From Lachnospiraceae bacterium (GTDB lineage Bacteria; Bacillota; Clostridia; Lachnospirales; Lachnospiraceae), in the NCBI GenBank assembly GCA_009774245.1, contig VSNM01000003.1, forward strand, positions 1 through 64,000: DNA of 64,000 nucleotides, in the 5' to 3' direction. Under the pieces are notes generated by a model. That model did no database searches. It had not been told where the DNA came from and saw only the letters and a list, made by a program, of their open reading frames with translations. This document shows positions 52,387 through 61,710 of the stretch, piece by piece. Position 1 is the first letter of the stretch, and every line of letters starts with the position of its first letter. The position numbers were made by a program, and so were the translations under genes.

Positions 52387-52866
52387 TTATTCTTTTTCCT
52401 TTAACTCATCCCCTAAGTTCCTTAATAGCTCAATATCGCTAAATGCCTTAGCCCTCTTGAAGGTCTTAGAAACTGTCCCGAAATAACATGACGATATTGC
52501 GCTGAATACATCTTCGAGTATGCAAATTACTACGTAATGGTCCAAAAACGATAAGCTATCCCTATCTGCACCAATCTCTATCCCTGCGACAAACAGAAAT
52601 ACTTAGACTGCCTGTAATTCAAGATGGGGATTTTGCTTGGATGCAAAATCAATATTTCCCTGCATCGCCGCATCTATAATCTCAAGCGTGTAATCAAGCT
52701 TCGTACCCAACTCATTGGCATCCTTGCATAACTCCCATACCTTCGAATCATACTCCGTATTAAATGATAAACTTTTTAATAATCCCATAATTCTGGATAA
52801 TAGCATTCGTCCCCATAGTGCCATCTGCATGCACCCATCCGTACCCCTGCGGCAAATGATTTGCAT
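52387..52866 (-). other. Unrecognised ORF remnants
   Basis: A frame without start codon (52387-52602: LSFLDHYVVICILEDVFSAI, KTFKRAKAFSDIELLRNLGDELKEKE) lies directly behind, and in the same frame as, an 87-codon ORF (52603-52866: WELCKDANELGTKLDYTLEIIDAAM). The two are separated only by one TAA. I do not recognise either; they may be parts of one decayed gene or chance frames. Confidence 0.3.
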
Positions 52867-52869
52867 TTA

Positions 52870-53497
52870 TAAACCAGTTATCAAAATACAAGGCGATCCC
52901 TATGTGCTGTTGGAAAAGCTGGAATCCAGCCGGAACACAGGCATTTATTTTCTTTATATCGACTTAAACAGCAGCATGAACGGAATGAAGCTGGCACAGC
53001 AGATCAGATTATTTGATCCCCGTGGTTTCATCATATTTATAACCGCACATTCTGAACTAAGTTATATGACCTTCCAGTATCGGGTGGAGGCAATGGACTT
53101 TGTATTAAAAGACAATCCTGCCGAAGCGGAATTAAAAATCAAGGAGTGCCTGTTAAATGCAATGGAACGCTATACCCTTCAGACCAACAGGACACACAAA
53201 GTCTATACAATTGAAACAAATGGGCGAAAAATCAGCATAGATTATGAGGATATTCTATTTTTTGAAACTTCCGGCAATATCCATAAAGTCATTCTCCATG
53301 CAAAAGACCGGCAAATTGAATTTCCCAGCACCATAAAAGAACTTACAAATGAATTAGGCTGTGATTTCGTGCGCTGCCATCGGTCATTTCTTGTAAACCA
53401 AAAGAACATAAAAGAAATAGATACGAAAAACCGGATCGTCCATTTTTCCAATGGGGAAACCTGCCTGATGTCCACACGCATGATGAAAGGGTTATAA
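52870..53497 (+). pseudogene. LytTR response regulator lacking its N-terminus
   Basis: From about 52870 the frame encodes a receiver domain starting midway (DPYVLLEKLESSRNTGIYFLYIDL with the phospho-Asp, FIIFITAHSELSYMTFQYRVEAMDFVLKD) and a full LytTR DNA-binding domain (DILFFETSGNIHKVILHAKD, FVRCHRSFLVNQKNIKEID). The first ~40 receiver residues, with the acidic pocket, are replaced by sequence antisense to another ORF. No partner kinase is left. Its stop is 4 bp from the convergent phosphodiesterase gene. Confidence 0.75.
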
Positions 53498-53501
53498 AGT
53501 T

Positions 53502-55319
53502 TTACTTCGACAGCCACTTCACATACTCTGATACCACATCACTTGTTTTACTTAAGTAAATACACTCTTTTGCCCGCGTGATATCGTCTGTGATAATATT
53601 ATCTACATTCAGATCAATCATGCGGTTTATATTTTCTTCTGTATTCACTGTCCAGGCATAAATTTCTTTTCCTGCATTATGGACATCCGAAACTAGCTTT
53701 TCCGTGACATTCGATGCCTCTATGCTAAAATGATCTGCCGCCGTAAGGACATTGATATCACCATAGGCAATACTCATGACATACACTGTCTGAATACGGC
53801 TGTCACATGATTTCATTTTTTCCAGCACATCATATACCTGGGATGTAACGACACACTGATCCGCAAACTTTTCCGTTGCGATAATCTCCGCAACTTTCTG
53901 CTCAAATTCATGTTCATGCCCTGTAGGCTTCATTTCTATGTTCAGTTTTATCCCACTCTCTTTAGCAAATGCGATCACCTCCGACAGAAGCGGCACCCTT
54001 TCCCCTGCAAACCTACTGTCAAAAAAGCTGCCAACATCCAGAGTCCTGATCTCATCATAATCCATTTCCCATGTGTTGCTGTCAATCCCCGCCGTGCGCA
54101 TAAAGTTCGTATCATGCATCACAAAAATCTGCCCATCCCGGCTCTGCTGCACATCCAGCTCAATCCAGTCTGCCCCAAGTTCCTTCGCGCCCTCAAATGC
54201 CGCCATTGTATTTTCCGGATAACGGGCAGATGCCCCGCGATGTGCTGTTACTTCCATGGTACGGACATACTCAATCTGTACGCTTACCTTATGGTTATAG
54301 ATACCATACAGATAAAAACAGCAGCAGACAACTGCTCCCAGCAATATTACCCCTTCTGCAGCATATCGTATTTTCCTTCTTTTTTCCTTTTCCTGATACT
54401 TGTCTGCTTCCCCATGTATAATATTTTCCTGCCTGTCCTCCTTATGCGCATAGAATAGAATACTGATGCAGGCATAACTTATTGGCGTGCCAAATGCCGA
54501 CAGGACAAGAAGGGAAACCGCAAGATAAACCCATACTACGGATGCCGATATAATCCCCACCAGTTTCAGTCTCGAAAACACCCCTCCTAAGAATACTGCA
54601 AGTCCTACTCCCAACATGGCAAAAACAAAGAACAAAACAGAAAGGCCAAGCTGCACCCCCACCAAAGCCACGAAATCTTTCATCTTGTTCTTTCCGCTAA
54701 GCGCCACACTCCTCTTCCTGGCCTCTTTAAAGCCGCATCCTTCCAGCGTAAAATAATGAAATGCATACATCCATCTTAACAGCAGAACGCTAAGTCCAAT
54801 CAGGACACCGGAAAATAAAAGCAGCAGATGCACGTTCCCTTTTATAAAATCCATGATAAATTCCGGGACTGCAATACTACCCACATATCCTGATGCGACA
54901 CCGATATTCAGAAATGGTATCAAAAATAATACAACAAAAACCACCAGTATATTTTTCCTGTGGAACACTCTGGCCGCATTATGCAGAGCATATCTTACCG
55001 TCTGCACCAGGTCTGCTTTTTTTCCCTGATAAGACTGATCCAGCAAAAATATGACCGCCCCGATGTCAACCATAGCATAGACAGCCATGCAGACAATCAG
55101 CAGAAGAAGCGCCAGAAGAGTCAGGGGATTCAGGAAAAAAGAAAAGATATTTTCTATCGTCAGATATTGATATCCCGTTATGTTCATAATCCCATTAAAT
55201 GCCCACAGAAAAAGCGGTGTAAATATGGTCAAAGATAATACTTTATATAGAATTTCAAACTCTGCCATCGTCCGCCAGTTTACCCGAAGCAGATCCATTA
55301 CCTTTTTTATTTTCCTCAT
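53502..55319 (-). CDS. Membrane glycerophosphodiester phosphodiesterase
   Basis: 605 aa from ATG 55319 (GGAGG 8 bp upstream). N-terminal ~340 residues carry about eight membrane helices of the GPDPase_memb type; the C-terminal ~240 are the extracellular GDPD domain with VTAHRGASARYPENT (catalytic His-Arg), DWIELDVQQ and FVMHD, and IKLNIEMKP. It would hydrolyse glycerophosphodiesters or lipoteichoic-acid-like polymers outside the membrane. Last gene of the operon MATE-CmpB-GDPD. Confidence 0.92.
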   Translation of the reverse strand: MRKIKKVMDLLRVNWRTMAEFEILYKVLSLTIFTPLFLWAFNGIMNITGYQYLTIENIFSFFLNPLTLLALLLLIVCMAVYAMVDIGAVIFLLDQSYQGKKADLVQTVRYALHNAARVFHRKNILVVFVVLFLIPFLNIGVASGYVGSIAVPEFIMDFIKGNVHLLLLFSGVLIGLSVLLLRWMYAFHYFTLEGCGFKEARKRSVALSGKNKMKDFVALVGVQLGLSVLFFVFAMLGVGLAVFLGGVFSRLKLVGIISASVVWVYLAVSLLVLSAFGTPISYACISILFYAHKEDRQENIIHGEADKYQEKEKRRKIRYAAEGVILLGAVVCCCFYLYGIYNHKVSVQIEYVRTMEVTAHRGASARYPENTMAAFEGAKELGADWIELDVQQSRDGQIFVMHDTNFMRTAGIDSNTWEMDYDEIRTLDVGSFFDSRFAGERVPLLSEVIAFAKESGIKLNIEMKPTGHEHEFEQKVAEIIATEKFADQCVVTSQVYDVLEKMKSCDSRIQTVYVMSIAYGDINVLTAADHFSIEASNVTEKLVSDVHNAGKEIYAWTVNTEENINRMIDLNVDNIITDDITRAKECIYLSKTSDVVSEYVKWLSK

Positions 55320-55363
55320 AAGCTGCGCCTCCATTTCCTTTCCTGCCCTTTACCCAGACTCAT

Positions 55364-56653
55364 CTACTGCCGTATTGCGTTTGGATATATCTGCTCCATT
55401 TTTACATCATCAAAATGTTCATCCATGGCCTGCTCCCATCTGTATACTGCTGCCTTTCCGTCCGACCGTGTATCGTATCGGACAAGCGCAAGCACAGATA
55501 CGAAAATATTAAATGCCATAAACACCAACAGTATCCCCGTCAATACCCATCCGGTTTTCTTTAAAATAATATCAATCAGCCGTGCGGCTTTTGGATAAAT
55601 CCCTTTGATCCAGAAAACTGCCGCAATCCCCCAGAAAAAACAGTAAAGTAAATTGATCCTTCCTCCAAGATTGAAAGGCATGGCGCTGTAGTCCCAAAAA
55701 ACTTTTCCAAACAGAATCTCCGTAAAAACGCTGCAGATATATTCATAAGCCCCTCCAAGGAAAACGCCCACCCAAAAGATATGGTGTTCCTGTTTATCCC
55801 TGTCTTTATAAAGCAGCACCGTCACAAGCGCAATCGCAAGTCCCCATACCACGCTGAACGGCCCCCATACAAGACTGCTCCTGCTCATCCAGATACCTGA
55901 CGTAACCCGGCAGAATATTGTTTCCACAATATCACCCGCAAGAGCCCCGATCAGGAACAGCCAGAACACCTGTACAAAGCCGCACCTTTCACGACTCTTT
56001 TCTATTTCTTCCTTCTCCTGCAGAATAGCAGGATATGATCTGCCTATCCTCTTTTCAATATGCCCTGAAACCTTTGTGGCAAGCCGGAATGTCCATCTCT
56101 GCAGCTTATGGTTCCACCCAAGCAGCCGCGGCAGTTTTTCTTCCATATGGCAGATAAACAAGAGAGAACCCATAAAATCTGCCACTCCCACTGCCGTAAG
56201 TCCCCAAATCACTATCTTTCCCACAATGCCCGGCAGGCTGCGGTAAACTCCTAAAATAATCCCATTCCCATATTGGACAGCTAAAAATCCAAGCAGCCCC
56301 CAAAGCACAGAATACTGTAAGCAGATATATCCGTCAAAATTCCATCTTTTATCAGAATAATCCCACCACTTTTTCTGTTTCATCCTTTCCAGTGTTTTCC
56401 CTGCAAACCACTCCACGGCAGTAGCCACCGCCATACTTCCCAGAAAGAGGAACAGCACGTCGCCCTTCAGTTCCTGTAGGAATACGGTCAAAATCAGCCC
56501 GGTAAACCCATAAAGGAAACAAAACGGCCCCGATGCAAAACCACGGTTTCTGAAATTCCTTACCTTTATCGTCGCAACTGCCGTCTCAGCAAGCCACGCC
56601 AAAAAAGAATAGGTAAAAAAGAGTATGGCAAGTTCATAAAATGTGTAGCTCAT
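55364..56653 (-). CDS. CmpB-type putative ABC transporter permease
   Basis: 429 aa, about ten membrane segments, matching the family named putative ABC transporter permease (ABC_trans_CmpB). It is an internal duplication: WWDYSDKRWNFDGYICLQYS (about 98-117) recurs as FWDYSAMPFNLGGRINLLYC (about 325-344), each after a NRGF/LVWGP-type helix pair. Its real role is unsettled; no ATPase gene is adjacent. It starts in a TAATG overlap with the MATE gene, so is translationally coupled. Confidence 0.85.
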   Translation of the reverse strand: MSYTFYELAILFFTYSFLAWLAETAVATIKVRNFRNRGFASGPFCFLYGFTGLILTVFLQELKGDVLFLFLGSMAVATAVEWFAGKTLERMKQKKWWDYSDKRWNFDGYICLQYSVLWGLLGFLAVQYGNGIILGVYRSLPGIVGKIVIWGLTAVGVADFMGSLLFICHMEEKLPRLLGWNHKLQRWTFRLATKVSGHIEKRIGRSYPAILQEKEEIEKSRERCGFVQVFWLFLIGALAGDIVETIFCRVTSGIWMSRSSLVWGPFSVVWGLAIALVTVLLYKDRDKQEHHIFWVGVFLGGAYEYICSVFTEILFGKVFWDYSAMPFNLGGRINLLYCFFWGIAAVFWIKGIYPKAARLIDIILKKTGWVLTGILLVFMAFNIFVSVLALVRYDTRSDGKAAVYRWEQAMDEHFDDVKMEQIYPNAIRQ

Positions 56654-58008
56654 TAGTAACCGTACCTCTTCCTATATTTTAAAAACATAAAAACAGACAA
56701 TACAAGCGCCATCAATTCCGCCGCAGGCGTTGCCAGCCAGATTCCATTCACGCCTAAAATAATTGGAAGCACGATCATCGTGACCAGCATAAATACAAAT
56801 GACCTTGAAAATGCCAAAATAGCCGAAACTACTCCGTTGGATAATGCGGTAAACATCCCACTGGCAAAAATATTAAAACCAATAAAGAACAATGCCACCG
56901 TGCATATCCTGTTTCCCGTTACTGCCAGATCATACACTGGATTATCCGGCCGGGCAAATACGGATACAAGCGGTCTTGTCAGCATAAAGGAAGCCGCAAC
57001 CGTGATCACGGAAATCACTGCGATTACCTTCATGCTCAACGCAACCAGCTTTTTTAATTTTTCATGCGTTTGCATGTTCCCTTTATTCAAACTGCGCTCC
57101 CCATAGTAAAAACTAAGCATGGGCGCAACCCCGTAAGAATACCCTGTATATAAAGAACTTGCAAACATCAGCACATACATGATGATGGTAACAGCAGCAA
57201 CTCCATCTTCCCCGACATAATGCAGCATCGTCCAGTTAAACATCATTGTAATGATCCCGGTAACAAGCGCAGTCGCCATCTCCGAGCATCCGTTTGTAGC
57301 CGCATTCGCAAGAACCTTGAATCGGAATACAGGCTTTACAAAATGAAGCAGACTTTTTTTCCGGCTGAAAACAAACAATCCCACAACCGCCGTCACAGAA
57401 TATCCAAGCCCCGTTGCAATCGCCGCACCGCTGATCCCCATATCAAATCCGGCAATAAACACATAATCCAGTACCATATTCAAAACACCGCCCATCACCG
57501 AGCAGATCAGGGAAAGGTTCGCCTTTTCGCTGGCAATCATGTAAAGCGTAAAATTGTTCATCAGAAGAATCGGCACCGTAAACACCAGATAACGGCTTAA
57601 ATATTCCACACAGTACCCTTCCACATCAGCGGAAAGGTTCATACCGGCAAAAATATAATCCATCGCCAGATACCCGACTGCGCACATGACAATCCCCACA
57701 ATGACATTTACCAAAATCAGGAACGTAAAATCTTCCTTCGCCTCATCCGTTTTCTGCTCACCCATCTTTTTCATAATGACCGCACTTCCTCCGGTGGCAA
57801 GCATGGTTGAGATTGCTGTGACAAGCTGGATGATAGGCGCCGTCAGATTGATTGCCGAGAGCGCGTTTGTCCCGATCAGGTTCGAAACAAACAGACCGTC
57901 TACCATTGTGTAAAAGGACATAAACACTGTCATCGCAATAGTAGGTACGGCAAATTTCAGGATATTTTTTAATGTTACAGGTTTTTCATATACATTTGAG
58001 TTCTCCAT
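56653..58008 (-). CDS. MATE family efflux transporter
   Basis: 451 aa from ATG 58008 (GGAGG upstream). Twelve membrane segments in two halves; signatures PTIAMTVFMSFYTMVDGLFVSNLIGTNALSA and the repeat near 230-260. MATE proteins export drugs or metabolites using Na+ or H+ gradients. First gene of a three-gene operon under a MerR-type promoter, so likely induced by a toxic compound sensed by the MerR protein. Confidence 0.93.
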   Translation of the reverse strand: MENSNVYEKPVTLKNILKFAVPTIAMTVFMSFYTMVDGLFVSNLIGTNALSAINLTAPIIQLVTAISTMLATGGSAVIMKKMGEQKTDEAKEDFTFLILVNVIVGIVMCAVGYLAMDYIFAGMNLSADVEGYCVEYLSRYLVFTVPILLMNNFTLYMIASEKANLSLICSVMGGVLNMVLDYVFIAGFDMGISGAAIATGLGYSVTAVVGLFVFSRKKSLLHFVKPVFRFKVLANAATNGCSEMATALVTGIITMMFNWTMLHYVGEDGVAAVTIIMYVLMFASSLYTGYSYGVAPMLSFYYGERSLNKGNMQTHEKLKKLVALSMKVIAVISVITVAASFMLTRPLVSVFARPDNPVYDLAVTGNRICTVALFFIGFNIFASGMFTALSNGVVSAILAFSRSFVFMLVTMIVLPIILGVNGIWLATPAAELMALVLSVFMFLKYRKRYGY

Positions 58009-58051
58009 AAATTTTCCTCCATTCATCTTGTATTTGTTTCCTGTGTATGAT

Positions 58052-58082
58052 ACTATAAACCATACAGTAACTGTTCAGTCAA
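58052..58082 (-). promoter_or_regulatory. MerR-type promoter with 19-bp spacer
   Basis: On the minus strand TTGACT (58077-58082) and TATAGT (58052-58057) are separated by exactly 19 bp, the hallmark of MerR-activated promoters. The spacer carries the dyad ACAGT-T-ACTGT. It reads toward the MATE gene, with the merR gene divergent on the other side. Confidence 0.8.
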
Positions 58083-58111
58083 TACAATATTGAAATTTTT
58101 ATGAGGTAACC

Positions 58112-58930
58112 ATGAATAAAAATGATACGCTTCTCACAATCGGCCAATTTGCTGCCATGCACGGCATCAATAAGAAAACACTTATGTGGTATGATGAAAT
58201 CGGGCTGTTCAAGCCAGCCACCATCAACCCCGAAAACGGATACCGCTGTTACACGTACTATCAGAGCCCTATCCTTGAAACCATCCTTCTTTTACGGGAG
58301 TTGGACGTTTCTATTCACGAAATACAGGATTTTATGAAAAACCGATCAGCGGACAACTTAAAACACCTCCTGGAAGAAAAGATAACAGCCCTTGACATGC
58401 AGATCACCCATCTGCAGGCAGTCCGCACAACTTTATGTACACATCACCAGAACATGGACACCCTGCTTACCATGGACTTATCTAAAATCAGCATCGTTGA
58501 AAAGAAGGAACACTGTCTGGTTACTGTAGAAGTAGACCAGAATACCACCTTCGAACAGGAGGTGGAACTGATTACTGCCAAAACGGAAAAGTACCAGCTT
58601 GGGCGTCTCCATAAAGCCTCTTATGGTTCCATGATCTCCGTTAACAGCCTGCTGAACGGCAATTTTAACGATTATTCCAAACTTTTCATTGAAATCCCTT
58701 TCCTTCCCTATCAGGCTGGTCTGCACATCATGCCCAGCGGAAAATACCTGCGGGCTTTCCATAAAGGGGCGTGGGACAAAATTCCAAAGCGGTATCAGGA
58801 AATTCTTGATTATGCGAAAAAGCATAAACTGAATCTCCATGGATTTTCCTATGAAATGGGCATTAATGAAAATGTCATTGACCGGATTGAAGATTATATT
58901 GTGCAGATTGAAATCCCTGTCTCCGAATAA
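58112..58930 (+). CDS. MerR family regulator with effector domain
   Basis: 272 aa, RBS GAGGTAA. N-terminal winged HTH (TIGQFAAMHGINKKTLMWYDEIGLFKPATINPENGYRCY), a dimerisation helix (about 80-120), and a C-terminal GyrI/SOUL-like ligand domain (about 125-272, with YGSMISVNSLLNG and LHIMPSGKYLRAFHKGAWDKIP). BmrR-like architecture, suited to binding hydrophobic drugs. Divergent to the MATE-CmpB-GDPD operon, whose promoter has the MerR spacing. Confidence 0.9.
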   Translation: MNKNDTLLTIGQFAAMHGINKKTLMWYDEIGLFKPATINPENGYRCYTYYQSPILETILLLRELDVSIHEIQDFMKNRSADNLKHLLEEKITALDMQITHLQAVRTTLCTHHQNMDTLLTMDLSKISIVEKKEHCLVTVEVDQNTTFEQEVELITAKTEKYQLGRLHKASYGSMISVNSLLNGNFNDYSKLFIEIPFLPYQAGLHIMPSGKYLRAFHKGAWDKIPKRYQEILDYAKKHKLNLHGFSYEMGINENVIDRIEDYIVQIEIPVSE

Positions 58931-59062
58931 ATCCAGCTGCTTTACATTATGGTGCCGCCGCTTTCATCAGGCACCCTGCCAGCCTTACCAGACACTTTTC
59001 ATTGCGAACAATTTTCTGCTTGACCTTGCCCCTGGGACATAGCTTATGCTACATATGAAGCA

Positions 59063-59125
59063 AGGAACTGTAGGAAAACTGACGCATCCTGACTTGTCTG
59101 TATCACTTATTTTCCTGCAGCTCCT
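59063..59125. repeat. Dispersed inverted repeat, copy 2
   Basis: Arms AGGAACTGTAGGAAAA (59063-59078) and TTTTCCTGCAGCTCCT (59110-59125) pair with two mismatches round a 31-nt loop. The arms are the same family as 22792-22844, the loops are unrelated. It lies between the merR gene and the ABC operon. Confidence 0.7.
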
Positions 59126-59169
59126 AATGATCCTTAAATAAATTGTCCCCCAAAAGCAGGAGAACTTGT

Positions 59170-60132
59170 ATGAAAATTTTGAAGCAGCTTATCCAATTAC
59201 ACAGAATCCTATTTATAGCAGCAGTTCTGTTCACCTTCCTGTCTGTGATTCTTAATTTGTGTTGGAACAAATTCCTGGCACGGCTGTTGGACATTCTGCA
59301 AAATGCAGATTTATTCTATCTGGAGAACGAACTGGAGCTGTTTCTTTCACTTGGAATACTGATTGTCCTTGTGCACACACTAAGCGAGTGTTTATCACTA
59401 TATCTATCCTCCTATACCTGTGAAATATTTGCACATGAACTGCGGATGGGTTATGCCGGATATTATTTGCAATGTGACATTCGGACGCTCTCAAAGCTGA
59501 ATGTCGGAGAAGAACAGTCCGCCATGCAGAATGAATTAAAAGAGATCTCTGATTATCTGAGCGAAAATCTCTTTTCATTGATAAAGCAGTTTGGCACGTT
59601 TGCCGTCACTGTCATATTCCTGCTCTATCAAAATTTCAAGCTTGCCCTGTTTTCGATCGTTCCGGTAATTCCGCTGATTTTCTATTGTTCCTTTTCGAGC
59701 AAAATGATAAAAAATTACACACAACAATGCCAAAATAGCAAGAAAAAAATCAACGGGCTGGCGGACATGATTTTGGAATTGTTTCCGATCATTCAGGTTT
59801 ACGACGCGTATCGGCTGATTGCGGGCGTCATGGAGGAAAATCTTACTGAATGGGGCGATTCAAGTATTCAGAAAGAACAGATTTCTGCCAGGCTGATGTC
59901 GCTTTCCGGCGTGCTCTCATTTGTACCGCTTTTGTTACTGCTTGGATTGGGCGGGTTTATGGTGATCCATGAAAAAATAAGCATAGGAACTTTTTATATA
60001 TTTATCAACCTGTCGGGAAATGTTTCAGGCTTTTTACAGAACATGCCGGGAATCTATGCCGCTTTTCGCCGTTTTTGCGCATCTATTGACAGATTGGAGG
60101 GAAAACTATGGTTCAATACGCGGTTAATTTAG
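59170..60132 (+). CDS. ABC exporter membrane subunit 1
   Basis: 320 aa from ATG 59170 (GGAG upstream). A six-helix type I exporter membrane domain without an attached ATPase: helices at about 12-32, 55-75, 130-170 and 240-280, and a conserved-looking end YAAFRRFCASIDRLEGKL, which is where an ATPase would normally be joined. The ATPase is instead a separate gene overlapping by 25 bp with its own RBS. Confidence 0.8.
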   Translation: MKILKQLIQLHRILFIAAVLFTFLSVILNLCWNKFLARLLDILQNADLFYLENELELFLSLGILIVLVHTLSECLSLYLSSYTCEIFAHELRMGYAGYYLQCDIRTLSKLNVGEEQSAMQNELKEISDYLSENLFSLIKQFGTFAVTVIFLLYQNFKLALFSIVPVIPLIFYCSFSSKMIKNYTQQCQNSKKKINGLADMILELFPIIQVYDAYRLIAGVMEENLTEWGDSSIQKEQISARLMSLSGVLSFVPLLLLLGLGGFMVIHEKISIGTFYIFINLSGNVSGFLQNMPGIYAAFRRFCASIDRLEGKLWFNTRLI

Positions 60133-60755
60133 AAAATATTTCGTTTTCCTATGAGAATCATACAGTGATAAAGGATTTGTCGCTTCAAGTCGAACCCGGC
60201 GAACACATCGGAATTGTCGGGGACAGCGGATGCGGCAAGAGCACGCTGCTGAAAATTCTTGCTGGTCTGTATGCGCCAGATCGCGGAACAGCGGTCATTG
60301 CAGGCGAACATTTGCCTGGGGAAATCAGAAAGCAGGTAGCGCTTGTCATGCAGAATAACAGCCTTTTTCCGCTGTCCATAAGGGATAATATTACCTGCGG
60401 TCACAATTATCCAGATGAAATGGTATGGGCAGCCTGCCAAAACGCAAGCCTCGTGAAATGGATTGAGACGCTTCCAGACGGTCTGGATACAAATGTGGGC
60501 GAACGGGGAAACCAGGTGTCAGGCGGGCAGGCGCAGAGAATCCAGATCGCCAGGGCGCTTTGCAAAAATGCATCGATTATTTTGCTAGACGAACCAGTCT
60601 CGGCACTAGATCCGGATACCGGACATTCCGTTTTGGAAGCTTTATGCAATCTGACAGATGGCAGGACAGTGATCCATGTCACCCATCATCAGGAGACGCT
60701 TGACGACCGCTACACAATCTATCGCATGGAGGGAGGGAAAATGATTCGTGAGTGA
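60108..60755 (+). CDS. ABC exporter ATPase subunit
   Basis: 215 aa, ATG 60108 with GGAGGG upstream inside the end of the first membrane gene. All motifs are intact: Walker A GDSGCGKST, Q-loop MQNNSLFP, signature VSGGQAQR, Walker B IILLDEPVSALD, H-loop HVTHH. It is the only ATPase of the cluster, presumably used as a homodimer with the two different membrane subunits. Alternatively a former fused half-transporter has been split by a frameshift that created a usable start. Confidence 0.88.
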   Translation: MVQYAVNLENISFSYENHTVIKDLSLQVEPGEHIGIVGDSGCGKSTLLKILAGLYAPDRGTAVIAGEHLPGEIRKQVALVMQNNSLFPLSIRDNITCGHNYPDEMVWAACQNASLVKWIETLPDGLDTNVGERGNQVSGGQAQRIQIARALCKNASIILLDEPVSALDPDTGHSVLEALCNLTDGRTVIHVTHHQETLDDRYTIYRMEGGKMIRE

Positions 60756-61701
60756 GCTTCGCAAACTGATCAAAAGAATGGGCGTCTGGCGTAAATACAT
60801 ATTTTTACTTCTGTTGCGCTCGCCGTTCGATGCTTTCAGAACCCGGCTGTCGGCAAATTTGATGAAATCTGTCTTCCTCTGTCTGGAAACAAAACTTTCC
60901 GGCGCACTTTTTAAATTGTGCATAATATACGGCTTGCTATGCGCTGTGCTATTTGTATATAATGGAATCATATGGACGAGATACGCTGCATTTTCAGCAA
61001 AAGCAGAAATTGAACTCCAGAAAAAGATGTTTGGTAAAATGTTAAGTCTGCCGCTGAAACGGATTGACCATCATTTTAGCGGTGAATGGATCACAAGGTT
61101 AAACAGTGATATACAGGCTGCGTTTACAATGATGAACGGCCCGCTGAATATTCCCCACCTGGCGGTCGCCATCATAAATATCCTGTTGTCCTGCCTTCTG
61201 ATGCTAAAGAGCAGCGTCCTTTTTTTGGCAATAACATGGATGTTTGCGATTCCCCAAATCGTCATGAATGATAAAATCGTGCTGAAAGCGATACCAAAAT
61301 TAAAGGAGGCATCGCAAAATACCATGGCCGAGAATACTTCCGCCATCAAGCCGTTACTCACAGACGCAGACACAATCCTGTTATATGACGCCAAAGAGCT
61401 GATGATGGCAAACTGTGCCAAAACAAGCAAAAGACTCATGAAAATCAATATGAAAATGCATATAAGAAAGGCGGTCGGCGACGCGGGTATGCGTTTATTC
61501 GGGATCGGGGGATATCTTGTGATTCTGCTCACAGGATATCGGCTGATTTATGATGGAACGATGGCATTTTCGGATATCGTTTATTGTTTTCAGGTCAGGG
61601 GTTCCATTTTATCGGGAATCTTCATGCTCATATCCTGCATAAACAACCTGAAGGCAAATTCCGTCTGCATCAAAAGAATCAATGATACATTGGAAGAATA
61701 G
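60748..61701 (+). CDS. ABC exporter membrane subunit 2
   Basis: 317 aa from GTG 60748, overlapping the ATPase by 8 bp. A second exporter-type membrane domain (helices about 48-68, 130-165, 245-300; cytoplasmic loop with EWITRLNSDIQAAFTMM). It ends at SVCIKRINDTLEE, exactly at the usual linker, and no ATPase domain follows. Membrane topology fits pairing with subunit 1 as a heterodimer. Confidence 0.8.
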   Translation: MSELRKLIKRMGVWRKYIFLLLLRSPFDAFRTRLSANLMKSVFLCLETKLSGALFKLCIIYGLLCAVLFVYNGIIWTRYAAFSAKAEIELQKKMFGKMLSLPLKRIDHHFSGEWITRLNSDIQAAFTMMNGPLNIPHLAVAIINILLSCLLMLKSSVLFLAITWMFAIPQIVMNDKIVLKAIPKLKEASQNTMAENTSAIKPLLTDADTILLYDAKELMMANCAKTSKRLMKINMKMHIRKAVGDAGMRLFGIGGYLVILLTGYRLIYDGTMAFSDIVYCFQVRGSILSGIFMLISCINNLKANSVCIKRINDTLEE

Positions 61702-61710
61702 GAGGCGCTT

